DNA of 64,000 bases from UBA4421 sp028228615 (GCA_028228615.1 JAOJBS010000003.1:88463-152462); one strand, 5' to 3'. Counted from the first letter of the stretch, positions 17,918 through 27,497 are shown. The notes: generated by a model from the letters alone, not told the origin. Translations and numbers: made by a program.

Positions 17918-19942
17918 ATGAAGGATTTAAACCGCCTGCTAACAACTGCCTGCATAATTGTTTTAACTACAATTTTGACGGCCTGCTCTAGCCCAGAGGA
18001 CAGCACAACAACCACAGCAAATAATAGCAAGGACACTCAGGCAGTAGCGCCCAGGTTTAACGCACCCAGCCTTGTCATGCCCAAAGATACAATTATTGCA
18101 GAGCCTCAGGCCAACGCTTACCGCGAAGCCTATTTTGGCGACCTGCACGTGCATACAGACTACTCATTTGACGCTTACGCTTTTGGCACTGTGGCCACTC
18201 CCTATGATGCCTACAGATACGCACAAGGCGAAGCCATAGCCCACCCAGCGGGTTTCCAAGTACAACTGGGCCAACCGTTAGATTTTTATGCAGTGACCGA
18301 CCACGCCATGTTTTTGGGTGCTGTTAAAGCCGCTGCAAACACCAGCACAGTATTCTCGCAAGAGCCCCATGTGCAGGATCTACATAACATCAATGCACCC
18401 GATAACCTGAATATGGCAAGCCTATCCCAACGAGTGAAAGCCTTTAGTACTTTCCTCCCGGATACTTTGGCGAGAATCACCAGTGGCGCAACCGACGTAG
18501 ACATCATCAATCAAATTGCCAAAGACGCTTGGGCAGACATTGTCCAAGCGGCCCAAGCGAATAATCGCCCAGGCGAGTTCACCACATTCGTCGCTTATGA
18601 GTACACTTCCTCAACAGACGGACGCGGTAACCTACACCGTAACGTGATATTTAGAGACTCCGACAAATTGCCATCAATGCCCTTTTCTCGATTTCACAGC
18701 CAAAACCCCGAGGGCCTGTGGGACTGGATGGACGGCCTCAGAGCACAAGGCATAGAAACGCTCGCCATCCCGCATAACTCCAACGGATCTAACGGCGCAA
18801 TGTTTCAAATGGTTGACTGGGCCAGCAACCCTATAGATGAAACCTACGCCCAACGCAGAATTCGCAACGAACCCTTAGTCGAAATAACTCAGGTCAAAGG
18901 CACATCAGAAACACACCCACTGCTCTCAAAAAATGATGAATGGGCGAATTTTGAAATTATGCCTTATCGCATTGCAACGACGTTGCCCAGCCAACCCCAA
19001 GGCTCTTATGCAAGAGAGGCACTACTAAATGGTATGACTTTAGCCGACCAAGGTTTAACCAACGCCTATCAATTTGGCTTTGTCGGCGCATCAGACACTC
19101 ATACCGGGGCGGCCTCTCTTGATGAGGAAAATTACTTTTCTAAAGTAGGTTTATTGGATGCTGACGGCGGCCGCCGGGGATCGCAACCGCTGTCCGCTGG
19201 AGACGCAGAAATCATTAAGGCAGCGGGCCGAGTGGAAATCAAAAACATTGGTGGCAAACAATATGCTACCGGTGCTTATGAAACTTGGGGCGCATCCGGC
19301 TTAACCGGCGTGTGGGCGGAAGAAAACACACGGGATGCGATTTATCGTGCCTTTAGGCGCAAAGAAACTTTTGCGACATCTGGCCCCAGAATAAAGGTTC
19401 GGTTGTTTGCCGGCTATAATTTCGACGGCAACTCCCTCAACAACACCAATGAGGTCGCAGCAGCCTATGCAAGCGGCGTCAGCATGGGTTCAGAACTATT
19501 AGCCAATGGTCAGGCGCCAACGCTGTTAGCCCACGCCAGCCAAGACCCAAATTCAGCGCCGCTGCAACGCTTGCAGATTGTTAAAGGGTGGACAGTTGAC
19601 GGCGAACACAACGAACAGGTTTACGATGTTGCCTGTTCCGACGGCGGTTTGGTGGATGCAGTTACGCATCGTTGCCCTGACAACGGCGCGCAAGTGGACC
19701 TCAACAACTGCGCCATCAGCAGCAATTTGGGTGCAGCCGAGCTTAAAGCTAAATGGCTAGATCCAGATTTCAACCCTGGGCACAGGGCATTCTACTATGT
19801 GCGCGCATTAGAAAATCCTACCTGCCGTTGGTCAACTTGGGACGCCATTAAAGCGGGAAGCTCACCACGATCAGACCTACAACCGACCATCCAAGAGCGA
19901 GCTTGGTCCTCGGCTATTTGGGTGGTGCCCAGCGCTGGCTAG
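17918..19942 (+). CDS. DUF3604 lipoprotein (PHP-like metal hydrolase fold)
   Basis: This 674-residue protein belongs to DUF3604. From ATG 17918, with GAGGAG ten bases upstream, it opens with a lipoprotein signal whose lipobox is LTAC (C23). The next part has a PHP-like metal-binding motif, FGDLHVHTDYSFDAYA near residues 74-88, then AVTDHAMFLGA, and later FVGASDTHTGAASL; these histidines and aspartates suggest a metal-dependent hydrolase. An upstream in-frame ATG at 17882 would place the lipobox too far inside. The reaction is not established for the family. It follows a large TonB receptor, so it may process a substrate imported by it (inference). Confidence 0.88.
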   Translation: MKDLNRLLTTACIIVLTTILTACSSPEDSTTTTANNSKDTQAVAPRFNAPSLVMPKDTIIAEPQANAYREAYFGDLHVHTDYSFDAYAFGTVATPYDAYRYAQGEAIAHPAGFQVQLGQPLDFYAVTDHAMFLGAVKAAANTSTVFSQEPHVQDLHNINAPDNLNMASLSQRVKAFSTFLPDTLARITSGATDVDIINQIAKDAWADIVQAAQANNRPGEFTTFVAYEYTSSTDGRGNLHRNVIFRDSDKLPSMPFSRFHSQNPEGLWDWMDGLRAQGIETLAIPHNSNGSNGAMFQMVDWASNPIDETYAQRRIRNEPLVEITQVKGTSETHPLLSKNDEWANFEIMPYRIATTLPSQPQGSYAREALLNGMTLADQGLTNAYQFGFVGASDTHTGAASLDEENYFSKVGLLDADGGRRGSQPLSAGDAEIIKAAGRVEIKNIGGKQYATGAYETWGASGLTGVWAEENTRDAIYRAFRRKETFATSGPRIKVRLFAGYNFDGNSLNNTNEVAAAYASGVSMGSELLANGQAPTLLAHASQDPNSAPLQRLQIVKGWTVDGEHNEQVYDVACSDGGLVDAVTHRCPDNGAQVDLNNCAISSNLGAAELKAKWLDPDFNPGHRAFYYVRALENPTCRWSTWDAIKAGSSPRSDLQPTIQERAWSSAIWVVPSAG

Positions 19943-20285
19943 CGGCCAAACTTACGCCAGCCAGTTGCGAGCACAAGCGCTGGTCGCAAACACTGGTCGC
20001 AAACATTACAGGCAAAAATTAGAGCCCAGCCCCTCGGTGATGGGCTTTTCCTTGCCACATACGCCATTAAGACTTTTTACAAACTATATGAGAGGCCTGT
20101 TTTACCTGCCTAGAGCACACCTGTATTCGGCGAAATCGTTACTATTAAAATATTGCTTAATGTCCGCATTGTTTTTACAGTCAAGTGGCCGCGAAGGAAG
20201 CAATCACTTTGCTTTGGGACGAATCAATAATAAAAACGAAATAGCTGCTCAACAGAAGCTGCGAAATTTCTAAGAGCGCAGACAT
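19943..20285. other. Intergenic region with direct repeat and terminator
   Basis: After the DUF3604 stop there is a direct repeat CTGGTCGCAAACA in two adjacent copies (about 19979-20004) and then a terminator at 20023-20049. The rest, to the GST gene at 20286, shows no convincing gene; a 102-codon frame here spans the terminator and has no homology I recognise. Confidence 0.55.
20023..20049 (+). terminator. Terminator after the DUF3604 gene
   Basis: AGCCCA (20023-20028) pairs with TGGGCT (20041-20046) around a 12-base loop and is followed by TTTT. The stem is short, so strength is moderate. Confidence 0.6.
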
Positions 20286-21299
20286 ATGATTGAAATAGTG
20301 GCCGTAACGGTTATTGGAATAGTGCTAGCAACGTTACTCTTCTTTGTGCGCCTTCGGAGAAAAAACCAAAGAAACCGCAAGCTACTTACGGGGACAAAAG
20401 AAGGGGAAACTCTGCCACATACGCACGAGTGGGAGCTCTATCATAATGAACAAGCCCCCTCGCGAAGAATTCGTGTCTGCCTAGCGGAGTTGCATGTTGC
20501 CTATAAAAGCCATGAGGTGCGTATACAAGCTGACATTAACAATAGTATTTCAAAAAATCTCATGGCAGCGGTGACAAAATTCCAAGTTCCACTACTGCTT
20601 CACAACGGCCGCGCACTCTATAATTCGCAGCGGCAAATAAGCTATCTAGTTGCCCAACATGAACGCGGAGCGAGACTGTTACGCGCCACTGCTGAAGAGA
20701 ACACAAGGCTGGAATACTGGCTGAACAAACTATCAGCCCGTGACGAGAACGATTTCTCACTGGCCGGCAGCGCCAGTGGTAACGAACTATTTACCATAGC
20801 ACTGCCAGTTATGGGGGCAATTTTGGAGCAAATAGAAGCCAAGTTGCTGGTAAAAATATTCATATTTAATCCGTTTTTTCGCAAACCTTTAGGCGCGACA
20901 GCCCTGAGAGCGCTTACCACGCTGTCTATACTTGAAAACCCCGTGCTAACCGAAGCGTTTGAAACTGCGAAAGAGATCATTGAAGACCAACTTGATGAGG
21001 CAGAACGCTCTCTCAAAACACATGGTGGCCCCTGGATTATTGGCACAACATTCTCGCAGATAGATATCGAAATGATGGTTCTACTCTACCGACTTAAGGA
21101 GGTTACGATGCTAGACGACCTATTGCGCTCTCGTCGCCCTAACCTTGCCATTTACTGGGACCAATTGGTCTTAAGACCCAGCTATAAAATCGCTCTCGTT
21201 GACCACCCCCGCCCGGCCATCGAGGCAGCAACGGAAAAAATCCTAGCCACAAGAGCAACTAACCCAGAGTTTGATGAGCTTTTTAGGGTAAATCACTAA
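20286..21299 (+). CDS. Membrane-anchored glutathione S-transferase-like protein
   Basis: This 337-residue protein has one N-terminal transmembrane helix (about residues 3-23, VAVTVIGIVLATLLFFVRL) followed by a basic stretch RRKNQRNRK, so the rest should lie in the cytoplasm. A thioredoxin-like GST N-domain follows (WELYHNEQAPSRRIRVCLAEL near residue 49, then KFQVPLLLHNGRALYNSQ), and a helical GST C-domain with GGPWIIGTTFSQIDIEMMVLLYRL near residue 245. A bitopic anchor on a soluble-type GST is uncommon. The following gene on the opposite strand encodes another GST. Substrate is unknown; the conserved binding serine or cysteine is not certain. Confidence 0.75.
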   Translation: MIEIVAVTVIGIVLATLLFFVRLRRKNQRNRKLLTGTKEGETLPHTHEWELYHNEQAPSRRIRVCLAELHVAYKSHEVRIQADINNSISKNLMAAVTKFQVPLLLHNGRALYNSQRQISYLVAQHERGARLLRATAEENTRLEYWLNKLSARDENDFSLAGSASGNELFTIALPVMGAILEQIEAKLLVKIFIFNPFFRKPLGATALRALTTLSILENPVLTEAFETAKEIIEDQLDEAERSLKTHGGPWIIGTTFSQIDIEMMVLLYRLKEVTMLDDLLRSRRPNLAIYWDQLVLRPSYKIALVDHPRPAIEAATEKILATRATNPEFDELFRVNH

Positions 21300-21347
21300 C
21301 ACAGGCAAACGAGTCATAGTGCAAAACCGATAAAGTCAGCGGCGCAA

Positions 21348-22208
21348 CTAAAACTCAGCTATGTGACTCAGCGTTGTACCGGTAATCAACTGCATCAATT
21401 GCATAGCGGAAGTAATCATCTTCAGCGAGGTTGCCACCTGCACTTCATTGGCAAATTCTGGTTTTAGCAAAAGATGGGCGTGCCAAATAGCTACCTTTGG
21501 GTGCAGCTTTGCAAAAGGATAGCCAGCCATAGACAGGCGGTGGGTATAAATAAACCAAGCGATATCTAGCAAGGTCACTTCACCGCCGGTCAAATAGCGG
21601 TTATGGGTTAGCCGCTGTTCCAACAATTCATACGCTGCAAAAAAATTCTGCGCCGCTTCATTAGCGCGGCGATCCGAAATACCTTCTGAAGCATAAGCGC
21701 GCCAAAAACTCAGCTCTATCTCTTTTCTCGGGTCTGCCTCGCCATTAATAACATTCTCAGATTGCTCATATAAACTGAGTGCCTCTGGACGTTTACGAGC
21801 TAAAAACCGAGGGATCACAAAACGCATAGTCAGTGCGCGCAAATCCAAATGCAGCTCATTTTCTTCCTCTAGACCCGCCATGATGTCCTCGCGGCCATCG
21901 TCAGGAATCAGCTTTAACGCAGGAAACGTTTCATCTAAGTTATCTAGTATGTCGTTACTTTCTATATGCACTTCACCGTCATGCACTAAAACTGGCACCA
22001 AGCCTCGAGGGTTAATGCCCAGAAACCACGGTTTGTAGTTGTCTTGCTGAATTAGGTTAAGCGGGTGAGAGATCCAATTGATGCCTTTCAAATTTAAAAA
22101 AATGCGCGCCTTTTGCGAACAGACTGAATCTGAAAAATGTATCAAATGCACACCTTCCCAATGCAAAACTTCTTTTGTCTGAATTTCTTCTGGGACTAAT
22201 TGCACCAT
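21348..22208 (-). CDS. Glutathione S-transferase family protein
   Basis: This 286-residue soluble protein has a GST thioredoxin-fold domain (LIHFSDSVCSQKARIFLNLKGINW, NPRGLVPVLVHDG, ESNDILDNLDETFP) and an all-helical C-domain with NRYLTGGEVTLLDIAWFIYTHRL. The SDSVCSQKAR segment places a serine/cysteine near the glutathione thiol site. GGAGAG eight bases upstream fixes the start at ATG 22208; the more upstream TTG at 22250 is unlikely. It is divergent from the dehydrogenase-methyltransferase pair and convergent with the membrane-anchored GST. It resembles GSTs that act in dehalogenation or ether cleavage, but the substrate is not known. Confidence 0.85.
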   Translation of the reverse strand: MVQLVPEEIQTKEVLHWEGVHLIHFSDSVCSQKARIFLNLKGINWISHPLNLIQQDNYKPWFLGINPRGLVPVLVHDGEVHIESNDILDNLDETFPALKLIPDDGREDIMAGLEEENELHLDLRALTMRFVIPRFLARKRPEALSLYEQSENVINGEADPRKEIELSFWRAYASEGISDRRANEAAQNFFAAYELLEQRLTHNRYLTGGEVTLLDIAWFIYTHRLSMAGYPFAKLHPKVAIWHAHLLLKPEFANEVQVATSLKMITSAMQLMQLITGTTLSHIAEF

Positions 22209-22447
22209 TATTAATCTCTCCGACGTCAAACCGCATTTATTTAGTAACAACCCTAACCATAGTTGGAGCAGATTTGAGTAAGGGGGAATTTATGCCTTAT
22301 ACAAGCAGCGATCAAGTCCCGCGAGGCGTGCTGAAAAATGACGGCAAAATTACAGAGAAAAATTACAGACACAAAATCTACTCAAAAAAAACAAACACTG
22401 GGTTACTATTCTGAATTACTAATGTGTACGCAGAGGAAGGGAATTAG

Positions 22448-23542
22448 ATGAAAGCAGCAATTATGCGCGACGCCAAAATTATTGTAGATGATATGGCTAT
22501 GCCAGTACCCAGCGCAGGCGAAGTTTTAGTTAAAACACTGGCGTGTGGCATTTGCGGCTCGGATTTACACGCTCTGAAGCACGGCCATCAAATGGTGCAA
22601 ACCTCTATTGAAACAGGCGGCTCGTTTGCAATGGATCTGAGCCGCGACATTGTCATGGGCCATGAGTTCTGCGCCGAAATCCTCGACCACGGGCCAGGTA
22701 CCAGCCACAATTTCAAAGCGGGCACTCGTGTTTGCTCCTTTCCAATGACCGTGCATAACGGCGAGCCATCCACTGTGGGTTACTCCAATGTCGTCCCCGG
22801 CGGTTATGCCCAGAACATGGTACTCACAGAATCTATGCTGCTGGCTGTGCCTAATGGTCTAGCTACCCAACATGCAGCCTTAACGGAACCCATGGCCGTG
22901 GGCTTACACGCGGTGCGCATGGCTCGATTAAACAAATCAGAGATACCCTTAGTCATCGGTTGCGGCCCAGTGGGCTTAGCGGTAATCAGCGCGCTGAAGC
23001 AGATGGGGGTTGGGCCGGTTATCGCGGTAGATTACAGCGCCAAGCGCAGACAGCTGGCAGAGCTGATGGGCGCAGATCAGGTCATAGACCCTAGCAAAAC
23101 CTCGCCCTATGAAACTTGGGCACAGTTAGCCCAAACCGATGTAAACGGTAACCCGATGCCTGTGGAGCCTTTCTCCGGCCAATCTTTCAGAGAAGGCGTG
23201 TTTTTCGAATGTGTGGGCGTACCAGGAGTCATCGACCAAATAATGGCAGGCGCCAAAAGAGGCTGCCGAATTGTAGTGGTTGGTGTATGTATGGAAGCGG
23301 ACCAAATCAGACCTTTGGTAGGCATCAACAAGGAACTGAATTTACAATTTGTCCTAGGTTACAAGCCCGAGGAATTCGCTGAAACCCTACACAGCTTAGC
23401 CGAAGGACATGTTGACGTAGCGCCGCTAATTACCGACACAGTAGGCTTAGATGCGGTGGCACAGGCCTTTGAAGATTTGGCCAACCCTGAGGTACACGCA
23501 AAAATATTAGTCGATCCCACCATAGGCAGTGACAACCACTAG
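22448..23542 (+). CDS. Zinc-type medium-chain alcohol dehydrogenase
   Basis: This 364-residue NAD(P)-dependent dehydrogenase of the MDR family has the catalytic zinc site C36 (GICGSDLH) and H72-E73 (GHEF), a third ligand candidate in LTEPMAVGLHAV, and the Rossmann motif IGCGPVGLAVI. The four-cysteine structural zinc lobe usual in alcohol and sorbitol dehydrogenases is absent; the corresponding region reads SFPMTVHNGEPSTVGYSNV. It could oxidise an alcohol or diol intermediate, but the substrate is unknown. GAGGAAGGG lies upstream of ATG 22448. The methyltransferase gene starts nine bases after its stop, so the two form an operon. Confidence 0.9.
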   Translation: MKAAIMRDAKIIVDDMAMPVPSAGEVLVKTLACGICGSDLHALKHGHQMVQTSIETGGSFAMDLSRDIVMGHEFCAEILDHGPGTSHNFKAGTRVCSFPMTVHNGEPSTVGYSNVVPGGYAQNMVLTESMLLAVPNGLATQHAALTEPMAVGLHAVRMARLNKSEIPLVIGCGPVGLAVISALKQMGVGPVIAVDYSAKRRQLAELMGADQVIDPSKTSPYETWAQLAQTDVNGNPMPVEPFSGQSFREGVFFECVGVPGVIDQIMAGAKRGCRIVVVGVCMEADQIRPLVGINKELNLQFVLGYKPEEFAETLHSLAEGHVDVAPLITDTVGLDAVAQAFEDLANPEVHAKILVDPTIGSDNH

Positions 23543-23551
23543 GAGCGCGCA

Positions 23552-24406
23552 ATGACCAACGTCGATGACAACAGCGATAACGCAGAACAAATCAAATACT
23601 GGAACGCTAAGGCGGGCGCCATATGGGTTGCCCAGCAAGCGCATTTAGACCACCTGCTTGCACCACTTTCCGAGGCTGGACTTGCGGCGGCAAAATTTGC
23701 CGCCAATGAATCTGCGCTAGATATTGGTTGTGGCTGCGGTGACACCAGTATTGCCCTAGGGACAAGCCAGAGTAGCGGCTCTGTCACCGGCGTTGACATT
23801 TCAGAACCCATGTTGGCTCATGCGCAAGTCAGAGCTAGCTCAATGCCCAATGTGAGCTTTGAGCAAGCAGACGCCGCAGAAGCGGAGTTTGCTCAGCAAT
23901 ACGACTTACTGTTTTCGCGCTTTGGCGTGATGTTTTTCTCCGCCCCAGAGGCGGCGTTCAAGAATTTGCGCAAAGCACTCAAACCTAGAGGGAGAATGGT
24001 CTTTGTCTGTTGGCAGCCGCCGAGTGAAAACCCATGGATGTCTTTAGCGGGAAAAGCGGTGCAGCCGTTCATGCCGCCCGCTGCAACACCACCCAACCCC
24101 CACGCTCCGGGTCCCTTTGCATTTTCCGACCCAGCGCACGTGCTTGCCATATTAAGCAAAGCCGGTTTCGCTAACGTGCAAATTGAATCGTTTAACACCC
24201 CGCTGCATATCGCAGACAATTTGGACGACGCACTATATTTTCAGACCCAAATCGGACCGGCAGCCAACGCTGTTGCCACCCTTGAGGGCGCGAAAAAAGA
24301 CCAGGCGTTAAATGCGGTAAAAGAGATGTTTCGCCCGCATATGACCAGTTCGGGACTAGATCTAGAGGCCGCAGTTTGGATAGTCAGCGCCGAAAACGAG
24401 GTTTAG
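23552..24406 (+). CDS. Class I SAM-dependent methyltransferase
   Basis: This 284-residue methyltransferase has the SAM-binding motif I ALDIGCGCGDTS, motif II VTGVDISEPMLAHAQ, and the post-motif LLFSRFGVMFFSAPEAAFKNLRKALKPRGRMVFVCW. This pattern is close to the UbiE/arsenite- and small-molecule-methyltransferase group. The N terminus (QIKYWNAKAGAIWVAQQAHLD) is typical of a subgroup annotated only as methyltransferase. It lies nine bases downstream of the zinc dehydrogenase gene and is probably co-transcribed. The acceptor is unknown. No terminator is obvious after it. Confidence 0.9.
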   Translation: MTNVDDNSDNAEQIKYWNAKAGAIWVAQQAHLDHLLAPLSEAGLAAAKFAANESALDIGCGCGDTSIALGTSQSSGSVTGVDISEPMLAHAQVRASSMPNVSFEQADAAEAEFAQQYDLLFSRFGVMFFSAPEAAFKNLRKALKPRGRMVFVCWQPPSENPWMSLAGKAVQPFMPPAATPPNPHAPGPFAFSDPAHVLAILSKAGFANVQIESFNTPLHIADNLDDALYFQTQIGPAANAVATLEGAKKDQALNAVKEMFRPHMTSSGLDLEAAVWIVSAENEV

Positions 24407-24627
24407 TGTCACGGCAGTTGAGGACTTCAACAACTCGGCCCCCAATGGGCTGCATAAAAACCTGATTGGCCAAAGTGGCAATCTGCTAAAGCCATGAACT
24501 CTCTACCGAACAGAGATTTAAAGCCGCCGGTGGTCGACTAACGCGAGATTCTTTCGGTTGCAAAATTATAAATTGTCCAATATCGAAACAACGACTTTGG
24601 CGGATTTAACAGCGATGGTTATTGCGA

Positions 24628-25146
24628 ATGAGTGCTTTGGTTAAGCGAATGACGGGGCAAGAAGGTTGGTTGCAGGCCGGGCCTAACGGCACCATTAGCG
24701 TTAATTTTGAGCGTATATTGCACACCAATATAGATAACTTATGGCACCTTATTACCGACCCGGGGGAATTAGATCGTTGGTCGCCAAACTTCAAATTCCA
24801 AGCAAAGCTCGGTGGCAAGTACGAATTATGGTTCGAAGAAACACCCTTAGGACCGCCACATATACAAGGCAACATAGAGGCATTTCAAGCACCAAAACTA
24901 CTTCAACTAGGCAGCATTATCTTTCGTCTAAAAGCAACTGACGCTGGCTGCCAATTGGCGTTCAGCGACACGCTGGTGTTCAGACCGAGTATGAGCAAAC
25001 TAGAAGTGGCCTTAGCCGTGCTGGCAGGTTGGCACCGTTGTTTAGATCTCTTGGAACAAGCACTCACTGAGGAATCCGTGCAGCGGAACATGCCAGAACC
25101 CGACTACTCAGCCCGCGCCTTTGCCGGCCGACACTTAGTTAGCTAA
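24628..25146 (+). CDS. SRPBCC (START-like) domain protein
   Basis: This 172-residue protein matches the SRPBCC/AHSA1-like helix-grip fold: a first strand ISVNFERILHTNIDNLWHLITDPGELDRWSP followed by KLGGKYELWFEE, GNIEAFQAPKLLQLG and the C-terminal helix SKLEVALAVLAGWHRCLDLLEQALT. Such domains bind hydrophobic ligands or act as stress-related co-chaperones; the ligand here is unknown. ATG 24628 is preferred over the TTG two codons upstream. No strong ribosome site is seen. It stands alone, with 221 non-coding bases before it in which I see nothing specific. Confidence 0.8.
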   Translation: MSALVKRMTGQEGWLQAGPNGTISVNFERILHTNIDNLWHLITDPGELDRWSPNFKFQAKLGGKYELWFEETPLGPPHIQGNIEAFQAPKLLQLGSIIFRLKATDAGCQLAFSDTLVFRPSMSKLEVALAVLAGWHRCLDLLEQALTEESVQRNMPEPDYSARAFAGRHLVS

Positions 25147-25224
25147 CACTAGGTCAAACATTAGCAGCTATCATTTCTCGCACCCTTTGCGTGCTGATTA
25201 AGGCGTAAACATCCGCTCGAGTAC

Positions 25225-25788
25225 TTAACGATATTGCCCGTGATATTTATCATTGGGGCGCATATCTGTTGCACTGGCTACCCGGTTGGTCATGTTGAAA
25301 AACGCTGCAACATTGGCAATGTCCCAAATGTCGCGGTCGCTAAAACCTACGTCGCGCAAAGCTTGGCGATCAGGCTCTTCAATCTTGTAGCTCTCAACCG
25401 TAATTTGCGCAGCAAAATCTAACATCGCGCGCTGACGCTCATCTAACTCGGCCACTCTATAGTTCATAACCATCGCTTCGCCGAGCTTAACGTCGCCAGA
25501 AAGTTCCCGCACTGCCGCGCCGTGAGCCGTTAGACAATAAAAACAACGATTAATAGAAGACACTACGACAGCAATCATTTCACGCTCTAACTTACTCAAA
25601 CCGCTGCCAGCCAGCATCAAGTCGTTGTAGAAACCGGTGAACGCATTGAGTTTATCTACATCAAAGGCATAGGCTTGCAGAACATTAGGCACCATGCCCA
25701 ACTTGTCCTGACATATGTCAAAATATTTTTGCGTCCCTTCAGGTAGCGGGTCGAGCATAGGCAGGTCTAATGCGGTAGGTTGCGACAT
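25225..25788 (-). CDS. Peroxidase-related AhpD-like protein
   Basis: This 187-residue protein belongs to the peroxidase-related branch of the AhpD/carboxymuconolactone decarboxylase superfamily. The reactive C-x2-C is C82 and C85 in NRCFYCLTAHGAAVRE, with the adjacent histidine that serves as proton relay in AhpD. EREMIAVVVSS and FFNMTNRVASATDMRPN are also typical. It may reduce hydroperoxides with a thiol donor. GGAAAGATAA precedes the ATG at 25788. It is divergent from the aldehyde dehydrogenase gene. It is unlike the shorter-motif AhpD-like protein at 9739-10311, so the two are not recent duplicates. Confidence 0.88.
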   Translation of the reverse strand: MSQPTALDLPMLDPLPEGTQKYFDICQDKLGMVPNVLQAYAFDVDKLNAFTGFYNDLMLAGSGLSKLEREMIAVVVSSINRCFYCLTAHGAAVRELSGDVKLGEAMVMNYRVAELDERQRAMLDFAAQITVESYKIEEPDRQALRDVGFSDRDIWDIANVAAFFNMTNRVASATDMRPNDKYHGQYR

Positions 25789-25983
25789 TTATCTTTCCAT
25801 CTATTAAATTGATCTGGCAGTCTTTCACAAAGTGCAATGGCGGGAAAGAATATGCATAGACCAATCTATACAGGCCGCTACCGCCCAGCCACAGATCAGT
25901 ACGCCGTATCTGAAGCGCCACTCATCTGCATTTGAGAAGAGCCAAGATAACGAACCCTATTTTTCTACCCACAGGACTCAATT

Positions 25984-27435
25984 ATGACGCACAGCAATAA
26001 GCACAATTTCTCTCTAATGCTTGCCGGCACCGACGCGCCCAATGGTGAGTTATCTGTGACTTCGCCGTACACCGACCAAATTATCGGCACCGTTGCCCAG
26101 TGCGGTAGCACGCATATTGAGGCCGCGCTCAGTGAAGCCCAGAACATATTTCGCAACCGCGCCCAATGGCTCAGTGTCAGCGAAAGAGTGCGCATACTAG
26201 AGAATACTGCCCAGCTTATGCTCGATGAATCCAAGTCCCTTGCTGAAAATGCGGCAGCGGAGGGCGGCAAGCCCCTGGCAGATTCCATTGTTGAGGTGAC
26301 TAGGGCCATCGCCGGTATAAAAATGTGCGCAGAACATATTTCCAGCCGTAGCGGCGACGTAGTTCCACTGCAAGAACCCCAACCAGATACTCTTCGTATT
26401 GGCTTCAGTCAGAAAGAACCCATCGGTGTGGTAGTTGCTGTCAGCGCATTCAACCACCCTTTGAACCTTATCGTGCACCAAGTGGGCGCAGCAATTGCGG
26501 CAGGATGCCCGGTTATTGTTAAACCCGCAGACGACACACCGCTCTCCTGCTTGAGGTTTGTGCAACTGCTAAGACAGGCCGGACTGCCCGATGCATGGGC
26601 TCAAGTTGCCCTGCCAGATGCTCTGGCATTAGCAACACAATTAGTCTGCGACCCTCGAGTCGCATTCTTTTCCTTTATTGGCAGCGCCAAAGTAGGCTGG
26701 ATGCTGCGTTCCAAGTTAGCCCCAGGCACGCGCTGCGCGCTGGAACATGGCGGTGTGGCGCCTGTTATCGTTGATGCCAGCGCAGACCTCAACAAGGCCA
26801 TCCCAGCAATTTTAAAAGGCGGCTTCTATCACGCCGGACAAGTTTGCGTCTCTGTTCAGAGGGTGTTCGTACATCAAGACTTAAGCCAAAACTTTGCCAA
26901 CCAGCTAACAGCCCAGGCCCAACGCTTAAGTGTGGGAGATCCACTAAGCGCAACGACAGAAGTTGGTCCGCTGATTAGACCCGCAGAAGCACAACGCATT
27001 GACGACTGGGTACAAGCGGCGGTTGCTGATGGTGCGCAGCTACTTTGCGGTGGCGAAATTTTGCCCAACAATTGTTATGCACCAACAGTGTTGTTGAACC
27101 CCCCTAGAGACGCCAAAGTCAGCCGCGAAGAAATTTTTGGTCCTGTTGTGTGTATTTACGAATACAGTGATCTAAAAGATGCCATCCAACAGGCCAACGA
27201 ACTAGATGTTGCCTTTCAAGCGGCGATATTTGCCCAGGACATAGATCAAGCCATGAAAATTTATCACCATATTGACGCCTCGGCTGTGATGCTCAACGAC
27301 CACACCGCTTTTCGAAAGGACAACATGCCCTTCGCCGGCTTAAGACACTCTGGGTTAGGGGTGGGCGGCATTGGGCATACTATTGACGATATGCAAATCA
27401 AGAAAATGTTGGTGATGAAAGCTTCTATTGCTTAA
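25984..27435 (+). CDS. Aldehyde dehydrogenase family protein
   Basis: This 483-residue NAD(P)-dependent aldehyde dehydrogenase has the oxyanion-hole asparagine N157 (AFNHPLNL), the general base E254 (CALEHGGVAP), the nucleophile C288 (HAGQVCVSVQR) and the cofactor-contact REEIFGPVV. The overall pattern is closest to lactaldehyde/non-phosphorylating glyceraldehyde dehydrogenase-like members. It oxidises an unknown aldehyde to the acid and fits the dehydrogenases and oxygenases around it. Start ATG 25984 follows AGGA. The C terminus has the usual PFAGLRHSGLGVGGIGHT. An octanucleotide repeat array begins 63 bases after its stop. Confidence 0.93.
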   Translation: MTHSNKHNFSLMLAGTDAPNGELSVTSPYTDQIIGTVAQCGSTHIEAALSEAQNIFRNRAQWLSVSERVRILENTAQLMLDESKSLAENAAAEGGKPLADSIVEVTRAIAGIKMCAEHISSRSGDVVPLQEPQPDTLRIGFSQKEPIGVVVAVSAFNHPLNLIVHQVGAAIAAGCPVIVKPADDTPLSCLRFVQLLRQAGLPDAWAQVALPDALALATQLVCDPRVAFFSFIGSAKVGWMLRSKLAPGTRCALEHGGVAPVIVDASADLNKAIPAILKGGFYHAGQVCVSVQRVFVHQDLSQNFANQLTAQAQRLSVGDPLSATTEVGPLIRPAEAQRIDDWVQAAVADGAQLLCGGEILPNNCYAPTVLLNPPRDAKVSREEIFGPVVCIYEYSDLKDAIQQANELDVAFQAAIFAQDIDQAMKIYHHIDASAVMLNDHTAFRKDNMPFAGLRHSGLGVGGIGHTIDDMQIKKMLVMKASIA

Positions 27436-27497
27436 AAAACATTTTGGAAGGCAACTAGAAGCTAATTCGTGGGGGAAAAAAGAGCAGACGGCTAAAC

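Noticed and set aside
19965..20273. 102-codon frame between the DUF3604 and GST genes
   Set aside because: It spans a terminator and a direct repeat, has no ribosome site, and its product resembles no family I know.
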